From contig NZ_JACSQI010000010.1 in NCBI RefSeq assembly GCF_014836715.1, positions 62,001-126,000 on the forward strand: a stretch of DNA of 64,000 nt, written 5' to 3'. This DNA is from Escherichia whittamii. GTDB taxonomy: Bacteria; Pseudomonadota; Gammaproteobacteria; Enterobacterales; Enterobacteriaceae. Shown here piece after piece: positions 40,575 through 53,632 of this stretch (its first letter is position 1; each line of letters starts with the position of its first letter). The translations under genes were made by a program, and so were the position numbers. Under the pieces are notes generated by a model. It was not told the origin of the DNA and ran no database searches. It worked only from the letters and a program-made list of their open reading frames with translations.

Positions 40575-42818
40575 ATGAAACTGAATGCAACTTATATAAA
40601 AATACGTGATAAATGGTGGGGGCTTCCGCTGATCCTGCCATCTATAATCTTGCCTGTTTTTGCCCGTATAAATACTTGCGCACATATTTCTTCTGGTGAA
40701 GTTTTTCTCTTTTATCTGCCGCTAGCGCTGATGATCAGCATGATGATGTTTTTTAGCTGGGCAGCATTACCAGGTATTGCTTTAGGGATTTTTGTTCGCA
40801 AGTATGCCGAGCTTGGTTTTTATGAAACGCTCTCGTTAACGGTTAATTTCATTATCATTATCATTATCTGTTGGGGCGGTTACAGGGTCTTTACTCCCCG
40901 GCGTAACAACGTTTCACATGGTGATACCCGCTTAATTTCCCAGCGCATTTTTTGGCAGATTGTTTTCCCTGCAACGTTGTTTCTGGTGCTCTTCCAGTTT
41001 GCGGCGTTTGTAGGTTTACTGGCAAGCAGAACCAATCTGGTGGGTGTCATGCCCTTTAATTTGGGAACCTTAATCAATTACCAGGCCTTACTGGTGGGTA
41101 ATCTGATAGGTGTCCCGCTTTGCTACTTCATCATTCGTTCTGTACGAAATCCATTTTATTTGCGAAGCTATTATTCTCAATTAAAACAACAGATTGACAG
41201 TAAAGTTACAAAAAAAGAGTTCGCGCTATGGTTGCTTGCTCTGGGCGCATTGTTATTGCTGCTATGTATGCCTTTAAATGAAAAAAGCACAATTTTCAGC
41301 ACCAACTATACCTTGTCGTTATTGCTGCCGCTGATGATGTGGGGAGCGATGCGTTATGGCTACAAGCTGATTTCGTTGCTCTGGGCAATAGTGCTGATGA
41401 TCAGTATCCATAGCTACCAGAATTATATTCCCTTTTATCATGGGTATACCACTCAACTAACCATAACCTCCTCCAGCTATCTGGTATTTTCTTTTATCGT
41501 CAATTACATGGCTGTTCTGGCAACGCGTCAACGAGCGGTGACCAGACGCATTCAGCGACTGGCTTACGTGGATCCGGTTGTTCATCTGCCGAATGTTCGC
41601 GCCTTGAATCGCGCGCTGCGTGATGCGCCCTGGTCCGCGCTATGTTATTTACGCATTCCTGGTATGGAAATGCTGGTAAAGAACTATGGCATCATGCTGC
41701 GTATCCAATACAAACAAAAGCTTTCACATTGGCTGGCACCTTTACTGGAACCCGGAGAGGATGTTTATCAGCTTTCTGGCAATGATCTCGCGCTGCGACT
41801 GAATACAGAGTCTCACCAGGAGCGCATTATCGCATTGGATAACCATCTTAAGCAGTTTCGTTTCTTTTGGGATGATATGCCATTGCAACCACAGATTGGA
41901 GTCAGCTATTGCTATGTCCGTTCACCAGTGAATCATATCTATTTGCTGTTAGGTGAGCTAAGTACGGTTGCTGAACTCTCTATCGTGACTAATGCCCCGG
42001 AAAATATGCAGCGTCGCGGGGCAATGTATCTGCAACGAGAATTAAAAGACAAAGTGGCAATGATGAATCGGCTACAGCAGGCGCTTGAGCAAGACGATTT
42101 TTGCCTTATGGCCCAGCCAATTACTGGAGTGCGCGGCGATGTCTATCATGAAATTTTGCTGCGTATGCGAGGGGAGAATGATGAACTCATCAATCCTGAT
42201 AATTTCTTGCCGGTTGCGCATGAATTTGGCTTATCGTCCAGTATCGACATGTGGGTCATCGAACATACATTGCAATTTATGGCGGAAAATAAAGAGAAAA
42301 TGCCCGCCCAACGATTTGCGATTAATTTGTCACCAACGTCAGTTTGTCAGGCTCGCTTTCCTGTTAAAATTAGTAAGTTATTGGCGAAATACCAAATAGA
42401 AGCGTGGCAGCTTATCTTTGAAGTCACTGAAAGTAATGCCCTTATCAATGTTAAGCAGGCACAGAACACGTTACAACATCTTCAGGAGTTAGGATGCCAG
42501 ATTGCTATTGATGATTTCGGCACCGGATACGCAAGCTATGCGCGGCTAAAAAATGTGAATGCCAATTTATTAAAAATTGATGGCAGCTTCATCCGTAATA
42601 TTGCCTCAAATAGCCTGGATTACCAGATAGTGGCATCGATTTGTCATCTGGCACGAATGAAGAAAATGCAAGTAGTTGCGGAGTATGTTGAAAATGAAGA
42701 GATTCGCAAAGCCGTACACTCTTTGGGTATTGATTACCTGCAAGGCTTTTTGATTGGTGAACCGCAGCCGTTAATTGCGATTGTGGCCGAAAGAGAACCT
42801 GCTCGAGAAAGCGCGTAA
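40575..42818 (+). CDS. pdeA: PdeA (YfgF), membrane c-di-GMP phosphodiesterase
   Basis: Hydrolyses cyclic di-GMP and affects surface traits and motility, especially without oxygen. In 747 residues: a MASE1-type membrane region with about eight to ten segments (to about 320), a degenerate GGDEF domain (about 330-480; QLSGNDLALR replaces the GGDEF site), and an EAL domain (about 500-740) whose signature is EILLRM (Glu526) rather than EALLR, with the catalytic DDFGTGYASY and the KIDGSF loop intact. It is transcribed toward ppx, with a shared terminator region. Confidence 0.94.
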   Translation: MKLNATYIKIRDKWWGLPLILPSIILPVFARINTCAHISSGEVFLFYLPLALMISMMMFFSWAALPGIALGIFVRKYAELGFYETLSLTVNFIIIIIICWGGYRVFTPRRNNVSHGDTRLISQRIFWQIVFPATLFLVLFQFAAFVGLLASRTNLVGVMPFNLGTLINYQALLVGNLIGVPLCYFIIRSVRNPFYLRSYYSQLKQQIDSKVTKKEFALWLLALGALLLLLCMPLNEKSTIFSTNYTLSLLLPLMMWGAMRYGYKLISLLWAIVLMISIHSYQNYIPFYHGYTTQLTITSSSYLVFSFIVNYMAVLATRQRAVTRRIQRLAYVDPVVHLPNVRALNRALRDAPWSALCYLRIPGMEMLVKNYGIMLRIQYKQKLSHWLAPLLEPGEDVYQLSGNDLALRLNTESHQERIIALDNHLKQFRFFWDDMPLQPQIGVSYCYVRSPVNHIYLLLGELSTVAELSIVTNAPENMQRRGAMYLQRELKDKVAMMNRLQQALEQDDFCLMAQPITGVRGDVYHEILLRMRGENDELINPDNFLPVAHEFGLSSSIDMWVIEHTLQFMAENKEKMPAQRFAINLSPTSVCQARFPVKISKLLAKYQIEAWQLIFEVTESNALINVKQAQNTLQHLQELGCQIAIDDFGTGYASYARLKNVNANLLKIDGSFIRNIASNSLDYQIVASICHLARMKKMQVVAEYVENEEIRKAVHSLGIDYLQGFLIGEPQPLIAIVAEREPARESA

Positions 42819-42825
42819 TTCATTT

Positions 42826-42853
42826 GGGCCAACACAACTGGTTGGCCCGTTTT
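42826..42853. terminator. Intrinsic terminator between pdeA and ppx
   Basis: Stem GGGCCAAC / GTTGGCCC with a 6-base loop, then GTTTTC. It lies 7 bp after the pdeA stop between convergent genes. Confidence 0.8.
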
Positions 42854-42862
42854 CATTTCATA

Positions 42863-44407
<1,545 letters not shown>

Positions 44408-46474
44408 TTATTCTGGTTGTTCGAGTGATTTTATGTAGTCGTAGATCGCCAACTGCGCCCGAACTTTCCGGCGATTACCGCGGGGAACGTAGCGATTACT
44501 GAGTTCTTTATCGATATAACGCGCTTTCACCGTATCGCTGAACAAAATTTCTACGATATCCAGCACCCGCTGCTTCAGGCGCGGGTCGAGCAGCGGCGTA
44601 GCCACTTCAATACGATAATCAATGTTGCGTGTCATCCAGTCGGCGGAAGAAAGGTAAACCTTTTTATCGCCACCGTTTTCAAAAATATATACCCGGTCAT
44701 GTTCAAGGTAACGGTCAACAATGCTAATAGCACGAATATTGTCGCTAATGCCTTCCAGATTGGGGATCAGCGAACACATCCCGCGTACCAGTAGATTCAC
44801 CGGTACGCCGGAACTGGATGCCGCATACAGACGATCGACCAGCCCTTTATCGACCAGGTTATTCAGTTTCAGAGTAATACCGCTGGGCAGCCCTTGTTGT
44901 GCGTTGGCAATTTCGCGATCCACCATTTCATACAACAGACGGCGGGAGTTTTGCGGCGACACCATTAAATAATCAAATGTCACCGGACGGTATGGGTTTT
45001 CAATAAAGTTGAACACCCGTCGCACTTCGTTGGTGATGCGCGCATCGGCGGTCAGCAGCGAATAGTCGGTATAAAGGCGCGCGGTTTTTTCGTTAAAGTT
45101 CCCGGTCCCGATATGCGCGTAACGCACGACTTCACCGTTTTCCTTACGTGAAATCAGGAACAGTTTGGCGTGAATTTTCAGCCCCGGCGCAGAGAAGATA
45201 ACGTGCACGCCAGCTTCGGTTAGTCGCTTCGCCCAATGAATGTTAGCTTCTTCGTCAAAACGTGCCTGTAGCTCAACCACCACGGTCACTTTCTTGCCGT
45301 TGTGCGCTGCGTGGATCATCGAGTCGATGATGCGTGAATCTTTTGCCACACGGTAAATATTGATTTTTATCGCCAGTACACTCGGGTCGAATGAGGCCTG
45401 ACGCAGCAGTTCCAGTACGTGCTCAAAGGTGTGATAAGGATAATAGAGCAGAACATCGCGTTCGCGAATGGCATCAAAACCGTTGCGGAACTGGGCTTTA
45501 TCAAACCAGATATGGCGTAAACGCGGCAGTGGTTTGTTAACCAGATTTGCTTTGCCGACATTAGGGAAATTAATAAAGTCTTTAAAATTGTGGTAACGGC
45601 CGCCGGGGACAATAGAGTCGTAACGAGAAATAGTCAGTTTCTCACGCAACACTTCAACCAGCGCGTTAGGCATATCACGCTGATAAACGAAACGTACTGG
45701 TTCTGCGGTTAAACGCTGCTTCAGACTGGAGGACATCAGCTCCATCAGGCTGGCTTCCATCTCGTGTACTAAATCGTATTCGGCGTCGCGGGTCATCTTC
45801 ATCGAATAGGCATTTAGCGCGTCGTAATCAAAGAAGCCTTTGAAGATATCATCAAGGCAGTAACGCAGAATGTTATCCAACAAAATCATTGGTTTGCGTC
45901 GACGCGGTGCTTCCGGCGGCAAGTTCACAAAGCGCGGAACTTTATCCGACGGGATCTCCAGCAGCGCGTAACGGATGGTATCGCCACGAATAATCTCCAC
46001 CGCCAGATAGGTATAATCGTCTTTCAGAAACTGCACTAAGTCAGTGTCAGGATTGATTAAAATCGGCGTAATGTGCTGACGCAGATACTGCTTAAAATAA
46101 TGACGCAGCCAGTTTTGTTGATTAACGGAGAGCTGGCGTTCATTAATCAGGAAAATCTGGTTACGCGCCATCTCCAGCAGCAGCTCGTTGTAAAGACCGT
46201 CAAATTCCTGATCGGCTTTTAGCACGCGGGATTGAATTTTGCCCAGCAAATGGCGGGAGTGAGAGTTAGAACCTTGTTCTTCGCTAATAATGATACGTCG
46301 CTTCAGTTCAGCGAAGCGAACTTTATAGAACTCATCAAGGTTATTGGAATAGATCCCAAGAAAACGCATCCTTTCAATCAGCGGGTTAGATTTGTCCGCC
46401 GCTTCCTGAAGCACGCGTTCATTGAACGATAACCAACTGAGCTCTTTCTCGATGTATAGCTTTTCCTGACCCAT
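44408..46474 (-). CDS. ppk: Polyphosphate kinase 1
   Basis: Makes polyphosphate from ATP on the inner face of the membrane; important in stress and stationary phase. The 688-residue protein has the N-terminal helical domain ([21 protein letters not shown]), a PX-like domain, and two phospholipase-D-like catalytic domains with the autophosphorylated His435 in KIHAKLFL and His454 in [11 protein letters not shown] take the [10 protein letters not shown] start at 46474 (family length) rather than the codon two residues upstream. Confidence 0.97.
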   Translation of the reverse strand: MGQEKLYIEKELSWLSFNERVLQEAADKSNPLIERMRFLGIYSNNLDEFYKVRFAELKRRIIISEEQGSNSHSRHLLGKIQSRVLKADQEFDGLYNELLLEMARNQIFLINERQLSVNQQNWLRHYFKQYLRQHITPILINPDTDLVQFLKDDYTYLAVEIIRGDTIRYALLEIPSDKVPRFVNLPPEAPRRRKPMILLDNILRYCLDDIFKGFFDYDALNAYSMKMTRDAEYDLVHEMEASLMELMSSSLKQRLTAEPVRFVYQRDMPNALVEVLREKLTISRYDSIVPGGRYHNFKDFINFPNVGKANLVNKPLPRLRHIWFDKAQFRNGFDAIRERDVLLYYPYHTFEHVLELLRQASFDPSVLAIKINIYRVAKDSRIIDSMIHAAHNGKKVTVVVELQARFDEEANIHWAKRLTEAGVHVIFSAPGLKIHAKLFLISRKENGEVVRYAHIGTGNFNEKTARLYTDYSLLTADARITNEVRRVFNFIENPYRPVTFDYLMVSPQNSRRLLYEMVDREIANAQQGLPSGITLKLNNLVDKGLVDRLYAASSSGVPVNLLVRGMCSLIPNLEGISDNIRAISIVDRYLEHDRVYIFENGGDKKVYLSSADWMTRNIDYRIEVATPLLDPRLKQRVLDIVEILFSDTVKARYIDKELSNRYVPRGNRRKVRAQLAIYDYIKSLEQPE

Positions 46475-46645
46475 TACCACTTTTACTCCGTTTTATTCAC
46501 GGGACACTGCCTGGCTATTATGGCGAGCAATGTTGGCAGATGTCCAACTATGCCAGAAAAGGGGGAAAAAAACTGCTGAAGCCTGCGATTTACAGGAGAA
46601 ACGAGAAGCGCCAGCAGTAGCGCTGGCGCTTTAAAATGCGGAAGA

Positions 46646-47286
46646 TTACTCGTCGTCGGCGGCATAGCCCTGCGGTGGAAGACGTTGATCATCCAGCCAC
46701 GCGGCGTTTTCATGCATCTTCAGACGACCATCAACAAACCAGCTAATGACCAGCGGGTAAATAGCATGCTCCTGGGTTTGCACGCGAGCGGTGATTTCAT
46801 CTTCTGTATCACCGGCAAAAACCGGAATTTTAGCCTGCAAAATTACCGGGCCGCCGTCCAGCTCATCGGTCACGAAATGCACCGATGTACCATGTTCTTC
46901 ATCGCCATTTTCCAGAGCCTGACGATGGGTATGCAAACCGGGATATTTCGGCAGCAGGGAAGGGTGAATGTTCAGCAAACGCCCGGCGTAGTGGGAAACA
47001 AACGCTGGGCTGAGAATGCGCATAAAACCGGCCAGAACGACCACATCGGGTGCGTACACGTCGATTTCGTGCATCAATTCCCGATCATAGTCTTCCCGAC
47101 TGTCAAATTGACTGGCAATAAGCGTATGCGTTGCGATACCTGCTTTGCGGGCGCGCTCAAGGCCGAACGCGTCGGCCTTATTGCTGAAAACTGCCCGTAG
47201 GGTGCCTTTAATTTTGTTGGTTTTGCAGGCATCTATAATTGCCTGCAAATTACTTCCGTTGCCGGAAATAAGCACCACAATATTCA

Positions 47287-47287
<1 letters not shown>
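46646..47287 (-). CDS. purN: Phosphoribosylglycinamide formyltransferase 1
   Basis: Third step of purine synthesis: transfers formyl from 10-formyl-THF to GAR. In 213 residues: the N-terminal phosphate loop LISGNGSNLQA, the catalytic Asn/His/Asp set (LLNIHPSLLPKYPGLHTH near 105 and the HFVTDELDGGPVI segment). It has one extra residue near the end (ADDE) compared with the usual 212. Its ATG overlaps the purM stop by one base (TAATG), so the two are coupled. Confidence 0.97.
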
Positions 47288-48342
<1,055 letters not shown>

Positions 48343-48387
48343 TTACTTGCGGTAGAAAAATAAAATTCGGCGCAATTCTAACAGGGA

Positions 48388-48403
48388 AAGCAAACGTTTG
48401 CGA
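48388..48403 (-). promoter_or_regulatory. PurR box of purMN
   Basis: AAGCAAACGTTTGCGA, the near-perfect palindrome bound by PurR (consensus ACGCAAACGTTTNCNT on the minus strand). A possible minus-strand -10 TAGAAT (about 48378-48383) lies 17 bases from TCGCAA, so the box overlaps the -35 region, as expected for repression. Confidence 0.85.
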
Positions 48404-48578
48404 GACTGCTTTACATAACCTTTTTCAGCCTCTTTTCGCCTACCAAACAGCGAAGTAGCGCATAAATAAACGTAATGAATGAATGTATTGTGAGATAATG
48501 ACAATAAATAACTATTTGAATGTGAAATGATTTTTTATCAAACCGTTGTTAGTTTGTCTAAAGTCAACGAAAATAATA
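48404..48578. other. purM-upp divergent spacer
   Basis: Most of the 323-bp purM-upp gap. It contains AT-rich DNA without a recognisable gene or repeat between the PurR box on the left and the upp promoter on the right. Confidence 0.4.
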
Positions 48579-48622
48579 TTGCCGCCTTAAAAAAAGGCGG
48601 TATAATCCGTCGATTTTTTTTG
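48579..48622 (+). promoter_or_regulatory. upp promoter with UTP-sensing T-tract
   Basis: TTGCCG (48579-48584), a 16-base spacer and TATAAT (48601-48606). The initial transcribed region then carries GATTTTTTTTG (48612-48622), the run of eight T residues shown in E. coli to cause UTP-dependent reiterative transcription and so lower upp expression when UTP is high. An inverted repeat GCCGCCTT/AAGGCGG lies in the spacer. Confidence 0.85.
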
Positions 48623-48647
48623 TGGCTGCCCTCAAAGGAGAAAGAGT

Positions 48648-49274
48648 ATGAAGATCGTGGAAGTCAAACACCCACTCGTCAAACACAAGCTGGGACTGAT
48701 GCGTGAGCAAGATATCAGCACCAAGCGCTTTCGCGAACTCGCTTCTGAAGTGGGTAGCCTGCTGACTTATGAGGCGACCGCCGACCTCGAAACTGAAAAA
48801 GTTACTATCGAAGGCTGGAACGGTCCGGTAGAAATCGACCAGATCAAAGGTAAGAAAATTACCGTGGTGCCGATCCTGCGTGCGGGCCTGGGGATGATGG
48901 ACGGCGTGCTGGAAAACGTTCCGAGTGCGCGCATCAGCGTGGTCGGTATGTACCGTAATGAAGAAACGCTGGAGCCAGTACCGTACTTCCAGAAACTGGT
49001 TTCTAACATTGATGAGCGTATGGCGCTGATCGTCGACCCAATGCTGGCAACCGGTGGTTCCGTTATCGCGACCATCGACCTGCTGAAAAAAGCGGGCTGC
49101 AGCAGCATTAAAGTGCTGGTGCTGGTGGCTGCGCCAGAAGGTATCGCTGCGCTGGAAAAAGCGCACCCGGACGTCGAGCTGTATACCGCATCGATTGACC
49201 AGGGGCTGAATGAGCACGGATACATTATCCCGGGCCTCGGCGATGCCGGTGATAAAATCTTTGGTACGAAATAA
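48648..49274 (+). CDS. upp: Uracil phosphoribosyltransferase
   Basis: Salvage enzyme that makes UMP from uracil and PRPP. In 208 residues: the PRPP loop [20 protein letters not shown] (about 128-145) and the uracil-binding end ([17 protein letters not shown]). Strong AAAGGAGAAAG ribosome site. It is followed by a terminator and then the uracil permease gene uraA. Confidence 0.97.
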
Positions 49275-49290
49275 CGAATAAAAAATAATT

Positions 49291-49320
49291 AAAGCCGACT
49301 TTAAGAGTCGGCTTTTTTTT
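49291..49320 (+). terminator. Intrinsic terminator between upp and uraA
   Basis: Stem AAAGCCGACT / AGTCGGCTTT with a 5-base loop and a T-run of eight. It may reduce read-through into uraA, so that uraA is made at a lower level than upp. Confidence 0.9.
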
Positions 49321-49362
49321 GAGTAAAGCGCCTATAACACATAATATACAGAGGATAATACT

Positions 49363-50652
49363 ATGACGCGCCGTGCTATCGGGGTGAGTGAAAGACCGCC
49401 ACTTTTACAGACAATCCCGCTTAGTTTACAACATTTGTTCGCCATGTTTGGTGCAACCGTCCTGGTGCCCGTCTTATTTCATATCAACCCAGCAACCGTA
49501 CTGTTATTTAACGGTATCGGAACGCTGCTGTATCTCTTCATCTGTAAAGGGAAAATCCCTGCTTATCTTGGTTCGAGCTTTGCCTTTATTTCTCCGGTAT
49601 TATTGCTGTTGCCGTTGGGTTATGAAGTTGCGCTGGGCGGCTTTATTATGTGCGGCGTGCTGTTCTGTCTGGTTTCTTTTATTGTGAAGAAAGCAGGGAC
49701 TGGCTGGCTGGATGTGCTGTTTCCTCCAGCGGCAATGGGGGCCATCGTTGCTGTCATTGGTCTGGAACTGGCGGGCGTAGCTGCTGGCATGGCGGGCTTA
49801 CTCCCGGCTGAAGGGCAAACGCCAGATTCCAAAACCATCATTATCTCCATTACTACCCTGGCTGTTACGGTTTTAGGTTCCGTACTGTTCCGCGGTTTCC
49901 TGGCGATTATCCCTATTTTGATTGGTGTGTTGGTGGGGTACGCGCTCTCCTTCGCAATGGGAATTGTCGATACCACGCCGATTATTAACGCTCACTGGTT
50001 TGCTCTGCCGACTCTTTACACGCCGCGCTTTGAGTGGTTTGCCATTTTGACCATTCTGCCTGCGGCGCTGGTGGTTATTGCCGAACACGTAGGGCATCTG
50101 GTGGTAACGGCTAACATCGTGAAAAAAGATCTGTTGCGCGATCCGGGCCTGCACCGTTCCATGTTCGCTAACGGCCTGTCGACCGTTATCTCCGGGTTCT
50201 TTGGTTCCACGCCAAACACCACCTACGGGGAAAACATCGGCGTTATGGCGATCACCCGCGTTTACAGTACCTGGGTAATCGGTGGTGCGGCGATCTTCGC
50301 CATCCTGCTCTCCTGTGTTGGTAAACTGGCTGCTGCTATCCAGATGATCCCACTGCCGGTGATGGGCGGTGTTTCGCTGCTGCTTTACGGTGTCATCGGC
50401 GCTTCTGGTATTCGTGTGCTTATTGAATCGAAAGTGGATTACAATAAAGCACAGAACCTGATCCTGACTTCCGTGATCCTGATCATCGGCGTCAGCGGCG
50501 CGAAGGTAAACATTGGTGCGGCAGAGCTGAAAGGTATGGCGCTGGCGACCATCGTCGGCATTGGCTTAAGCCTGATCTTTAAATTGATCAGCGTGCTCCG
50601 CCCGGAAGAAGTGGTGTTGGATGCAGAAGACGCCGATATGACAGAAAAATAA
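49363..50652 (+). CDS. uraA: UraA, uracil:proton symporter
   Basis: Imports uracil across the inner membrane with protons; member of the NCS2/NAT family. In 429 residues: about 14 hydrophobic segments, GNGIGTLLY-type and GSSFAFISP substrate-site segments early, the family signature region AEHVGHLVVTANI (with Glu near 241) and NTTYGENIGVMAITRVYS. The partner enzyme upp lies immediately upstream, a transport-salvage pair. Confidence 0.97.
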   Translation: MTRRAIGVSERPPLLQTIPLSLQHLFAMFGATVLVPVLFHINPATVLLFNGIGTLLYLFICKGKIPAYLGSSFAFISPVLLLLPLGYEVALGGFIMCGVLFCLVSFIVKKAGTGWLDVLFPPAAMGAIVAVIGLELAGVAAGMAGLLPAEGQTPDSKTIIISITTLAVTVLGSVLFRGFLAIIPILIGVLVGYALSFAMGIVDTTPIINAHWFALPTLYTPRFEWFAILTILPAALVVIAEHVGHLVVTANIVKKDLLRDPGLHRSMFANGLSTVISGFFGSTPNTTYGENIGVMAITRVYSTWVIGGAAIFAILLSCVGKLAAAIQMIPLPVMGGVSLLLYGVIGASGIRVLIESKVDYNKAQNLILTSVILIIGVSGAKVNIGAAELKGMALATIVGIGLSLIFKLISVLRPEEVVLDAEDADMTEK

Positions 50653-50660
50653 TGTAGCGG

Positions 50661-50685
50661 CCGGGCAGTAATGCTGCCCGGTTCA
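50661..50685 (+). other. Hairpin after uraA
   Basis: CCGGGCAG / CTGCCCGG stem with a short TAATG-type loop, without a long T-run. It is probably the 3' end structure of uraA. Confidence 0.6.
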
Positions 50686-50747
50686 AACATGATGGAATTC
50701 TGTGGTAAACTTCTCGCGATTTTGTGAAATCCCTGGTTGAGGTATCT

Positions 50748-51449
50748 CTGAACACACCGGCACAGCTCTCTTTGCCACTTTATCTTCCTGACGACGAAAC
50801 CTTTGCAAGTTTCTGGCCGGGGGATAACTCCTCTTTACTGGCCGCGATGAAAAACGTGCTGCGTCAGGAACATAGCGGTTACATCTATCTCTGGGCACGC
50901 GAAGGCGCGGGGCGCAGCCATCTGCTGCACGCGGCTTGCGCGGAATTGTCGCAGCGTGGCGATGCGGTAGGGTATGTCCCGCTGGATAAACGCACCTGGT
51001 TTGTTCCGGAAGTGCTCGATGGTATGGAACAACTGTCGCTCGTTTGCATCGACAATATTGAGTGTATTGCTGGCGATGAGTTGTGGGAGATGGCGATTTT
51101 CGATCTCTACAATCGGATTCTGGAGTCGGGTAAAACACGGTTGCTGATCACTGGCGATCGTCCACCACGTCAGTTGAATCTGGGGTTACCGGATCTCGCG
51201 TCACGTCTCGACTGGGGGCAGATCTACAAGCTGCAGCCACTTTCAGATGAAGACAAATTGCAGGCTTTACAGTTACGCGCCCGTTTGCGTGGTTTTGAAC
51301 TGCCGGAAGATGTGGGACGTTTCTTGCTGAAGCGGCTCGACAGAGAGATGCGCACGCTATTTATGACGTTGGATCAGCTGGATCGCGCATCAATTACCGC
51401 ACAACGTAAATTGACCATTCCGTTTGTGAAAGAAATTCTGAAGCTGTAG
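50748..51449 (+). CDS. hda: Hda, regulator of DnaA-ATP hydrolysis (CTG start)
   Basis: With the DNA-loaded beta clamp, stimulates hydrolysis of ATP bound to DnaA and so prevents over-initiation. A 233-residue AAA+ protein: clamp-binding QLSLPL near the N-terminus, degenerate P-loop [13 protein letters not shown], Walker B LVCIDNIE, arginine finger region ASRLDWGQ. The start is taken as CTG at 50748 (LNTPAQLSL), behind an excellent TTGAGG site 5-6 bases away, as established for E. coli. The in-frame GTG at 50724 would add eight residues without a good ribosome site. No ATG fits. Confidence 0.93.
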   Translation: MNTPAQLSLPLYLPDDETFASFWPGDNSSLLAAMKNVLRQEHSGYIYLWAREGAGRSHLLHAACAELSQRGDAVGYVPLDKRTWFVPEVLDGMEQLSLVCIDNIECIAGDELWEMAIFDLYNRILESGKTRLLITGDRPPRQLNLGLPDLASRLDWGQIYKLQPLSDEDKLQALQLRARLRGFELPEDVGRFLLKRLDREMRTLFMTLDQLDRASITAQRKLTIPFVKEILKL

Positions 51450-51509
51450 ACAAGGTTTTTATTGTCGGATGTGGTACGAAGACCTGCGCGAAGTGAGTCC
51501 ATTGTATTC

Positions 51510-51548
51510 GTAGGCCGGATAAGACGCGGCAAGCGTCGCATCCGGCAA
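51510..51548. repeat. REP element between hda and yfgD
   Basis: GTAGGCCGGATAAGACGCGG ... GCGTCGCATCCGGCA palindrome between the convergent genes hda and yfgD. Confidence 0.85.
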
Positions 51549-51576
51549 TGTGCCTTAACTAGCGATGAGGCGCATC

Positions 51577-51936
51577 TTAACCCACGATTTCCAGCACCTG
51601 CTCCGGTGGACGACCAATCCGCGCTTTGCCATTCGCGACCACAATCGGGCGCTCCATCAGCTTCGGATTATCCACCATTGCCTGAATCAGCACTTCTTCG
51701 CTAAGTGAACTGTCAGCCAGGTTCAGTTCTTTATAAAGCTCCTCTTTCTGGCGCATCAGTTCACGGGCGCTATTCATACCCAACATTTTCAGCAAATTAC
51801 GTAGCGTTGCTGCATCGGCAGGTGTCTCAAGATAGAGCACCACTTCCGGCTCCACACCATTTTCTTTCAGCAGGTTCAGCGTTTCACGGCTCTTTGAACA
51901 GCGTGGGTTGTGGTAGATTTTTACCTGTTTGGTCAT
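51577..51936 (-). CDS. yfgD: YfgD, ArsC-type thiol reductase family protein
   Basis: A 119-residue thioredoxin-fold protein of the arsenate reductase family. Seen: YHNPRCSKSRETL with the active-site Cys13, the family Arg segment near 90 (ERPIVVANGKARIGRPPEQV). It is annotated in E. coli as an ArsC-like oxidoreductase; whether it reduces arsenate is not shown by the sequence and no ars genes are near. It follows bepA by 20 bp in the same direction. Confidence 0.88.
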   Translation of the reverse strand: MTKQVKIYHNPRCSKSRETLNLLKENGVEPEVVLYLETPADAATLRNLLKMLGMNSARELMRQKEELYKELNLADSSLSEEVLIQAMVDNPKLMERPIVVANGKARIGRPPEQVLEIVG

Positions 51937-51956
51937 TGTTCTTCCTTTAATGCGAA

Positions 51957-53420
51957 TTACATTTTCGTATAAGGCTTAAAGCGTTCCTGCAACTGGCGCA
52001 ACTGGTCGATACGAGCATCGTAACGCGCTTGTTGCAGGCTGCCTAATTTCACCTGCGAACTTGCGCTACTTAACAGAGAAATGGCCTGGTCGAGTCGCCC
52101 GGCCAGCGCATAACCTTCTGCTCGCGCAGCCAGTTCCTGATCGCGGTTATTTAGCGCGGCTTCTGCCTGTGCCAGCAAATCCCAGCCATTGCTGTCATCT
52201 TTATTATTAAAAGTGTAGCGATTCAGAATATTGGCCGCTTCCTGCGGTTGACCGCCTTGCAGATAAGCGTTTGCCAGGTTGAGTTGCAACACCGGATTGG
52301 TGCGCAAATCGCGGGCATTTTTCAGCCGATTGATAGCGTCATTGGCTTTGTGTTGCCCAAGGTCAATATCGGTTGCCAGATCGAGAAACCATGCATTAGT
52401 CGGTTCTGCCGCCAGTAATGGCTGTAGCGTCTTCCGTGCTTCATCGAATTTATTGGCTCCCATCGCCTGTAAAGCACGGCCATACTGTGCCGCCCGTTGC
52501 TGACGAACGTTACCTTTCGCCCATTCATCCAGCAAATCACTGGTGAGCTGGTTACGTCCGGAATTGTACATCCCCAGAGTACGCGCTTTCGCCAGATAGA
52601 AGTCTTCTGACGATTGCACCACCAGCGGGCGCATCTGATTAGCACGGTTACGAGCATCAGCCAGACGGCTTTCCGGCAACGGGTGAGTCAGCAAAATTTC
52701 CGGCGGACGCGAAGAGTAGCGCGCCTGATCGAGCAATTTTTCGAGGAAGGTCGGCATCGCCTGCGGATCGAACCCCGAGCGTTGCAGCACCTGAATCCCA
52801 ATGCGGTCTGCTTCCTGTTCGTTTTGCTGGGTGAAGCTGATCATCCCCTGGCGCGTTCCCGCAAGCGTACCGGTCAGCGCCGCCATTCCCGCCTGCGGAC
52901 TCGCCATTGCCAGTAAAATAGAACCTAACGCCCCGACCCAGGTGAGTGGTGCGCTACGTTGCTGATCTTCCATCGCTCGCGCCAGGTGACGCTGGGTGAC
53001 GTGGGAGATTTCATGCGCCATAACCGAAGCCAGTTGGCTTTCGTTATCGGAATAACGGAACAGGGCAGAGTGCAGTACCACGTTGCCGCCAAAGAAAGCA
53101 AAGGCGTTAATTTCATCGTTATTGATCAGAAAGAAATGGAACGGCGTCTTTACTGAATTGGCATGCGAAACCAGACGCATCCCCAGCGAGTTAATGTATT
53201 GCGTTAATAGCGGATCATTAATTAACGGCGCGCTGCCGCGTAATTGGCGAACGTAATAGTCGCCCATTTGCATTTCCTGACCAATGGAAAGCGTGCTTCC
53301 TGCGGAGGTTCCCATATCCGGCAAGGTGTCTGCGCTATCGGCAAACGCCGGGGCCACCTGACCGAGGGTCACAGCAGCAATGAGGGTAGCAACAAGGTTT
53401 TTTTTCAACTGCCTGAACAT
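51957..53420 (-). CDS. bepA: BepA, periplasmic metalloprotease/chaperone for outer-membrane proteins
   Basis: Periplasmic zinc protease (M48) that helps LptD mature and degrades stalled outer-membrane proteins at the BAM complex. In 487 residues: signal peptide ending PAFA (27), zinc site HEISH (His136, Glu137, His140) with a downstream Glu in [13 protein letters not shown], and a C-terminal TPR array (about 310-480). Known to be under sigma-E control. It connects functionally with bamB and bamC in this window. Confidence 0.96.
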   Translation of the reverse strand: MFRQLKKNLVATLIAAVTLGQVAPAFADSADTLPDMGTSAGSTLSIGQEMQMGDYYVRQLRGSAPLINDPLLTQYINSLGMRLVSHANSVKTPFHFFLINNDEINAFAFFGGNVVLHSALFRYSDNESQLASVMAHEISHVTQRHLARAMEDQQRSAPLTWVGALGSILLAMASPQAGMAALTGTLAGTRQGMISFTQQNEQEADRIGIQVLQRSGFDPQAMPTFLEKLLDQARYSSRPPEILLTHPLPESRLADARNRANQMRPLVVQSSEDFYLAKARTLGMYNSGRNQLTSDLLDEWAKGNVRQQRAAQYGRALQAMGANKFDEARKTLQPLLAAEPTNAWFLDLATDIDLGQHKANDAINRLKNARDLRTNPVLQLNLANAYLQGGQPQEAANILNRYTFNNKDDSNGWDLLAQAEAALNNRDQELAARAEGYALAGRLDQAISLLSSASSQVKLGSLQQARYDARIDQLRQLQERFKPYTKM

Positions 53421-53632
53421 AACCTCTGTCCTGTATTTTTGGAGATAGTCATTTGACCGATACTGTGAAATATCGTTCCCACCGCGCCGCCTTTGAGTGT
53501 AACGGTGAAGATTAGCCCACTCAAATGACTTTTCAGTTTCCTGAATCCGTCATAAAAAGCGAAGTCTTTTTTGTGACATTTCGATACAATTGCGGATCGC
53601 AATCCCCCTCTTGAGGTTCAGGGAAGGTCTTT

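Noticed and set aside
46685..47200. 171-codon frame antisense to purN
   Set aside because: A shadow frame without a ribosome site; purN is clear on the opposite strand.
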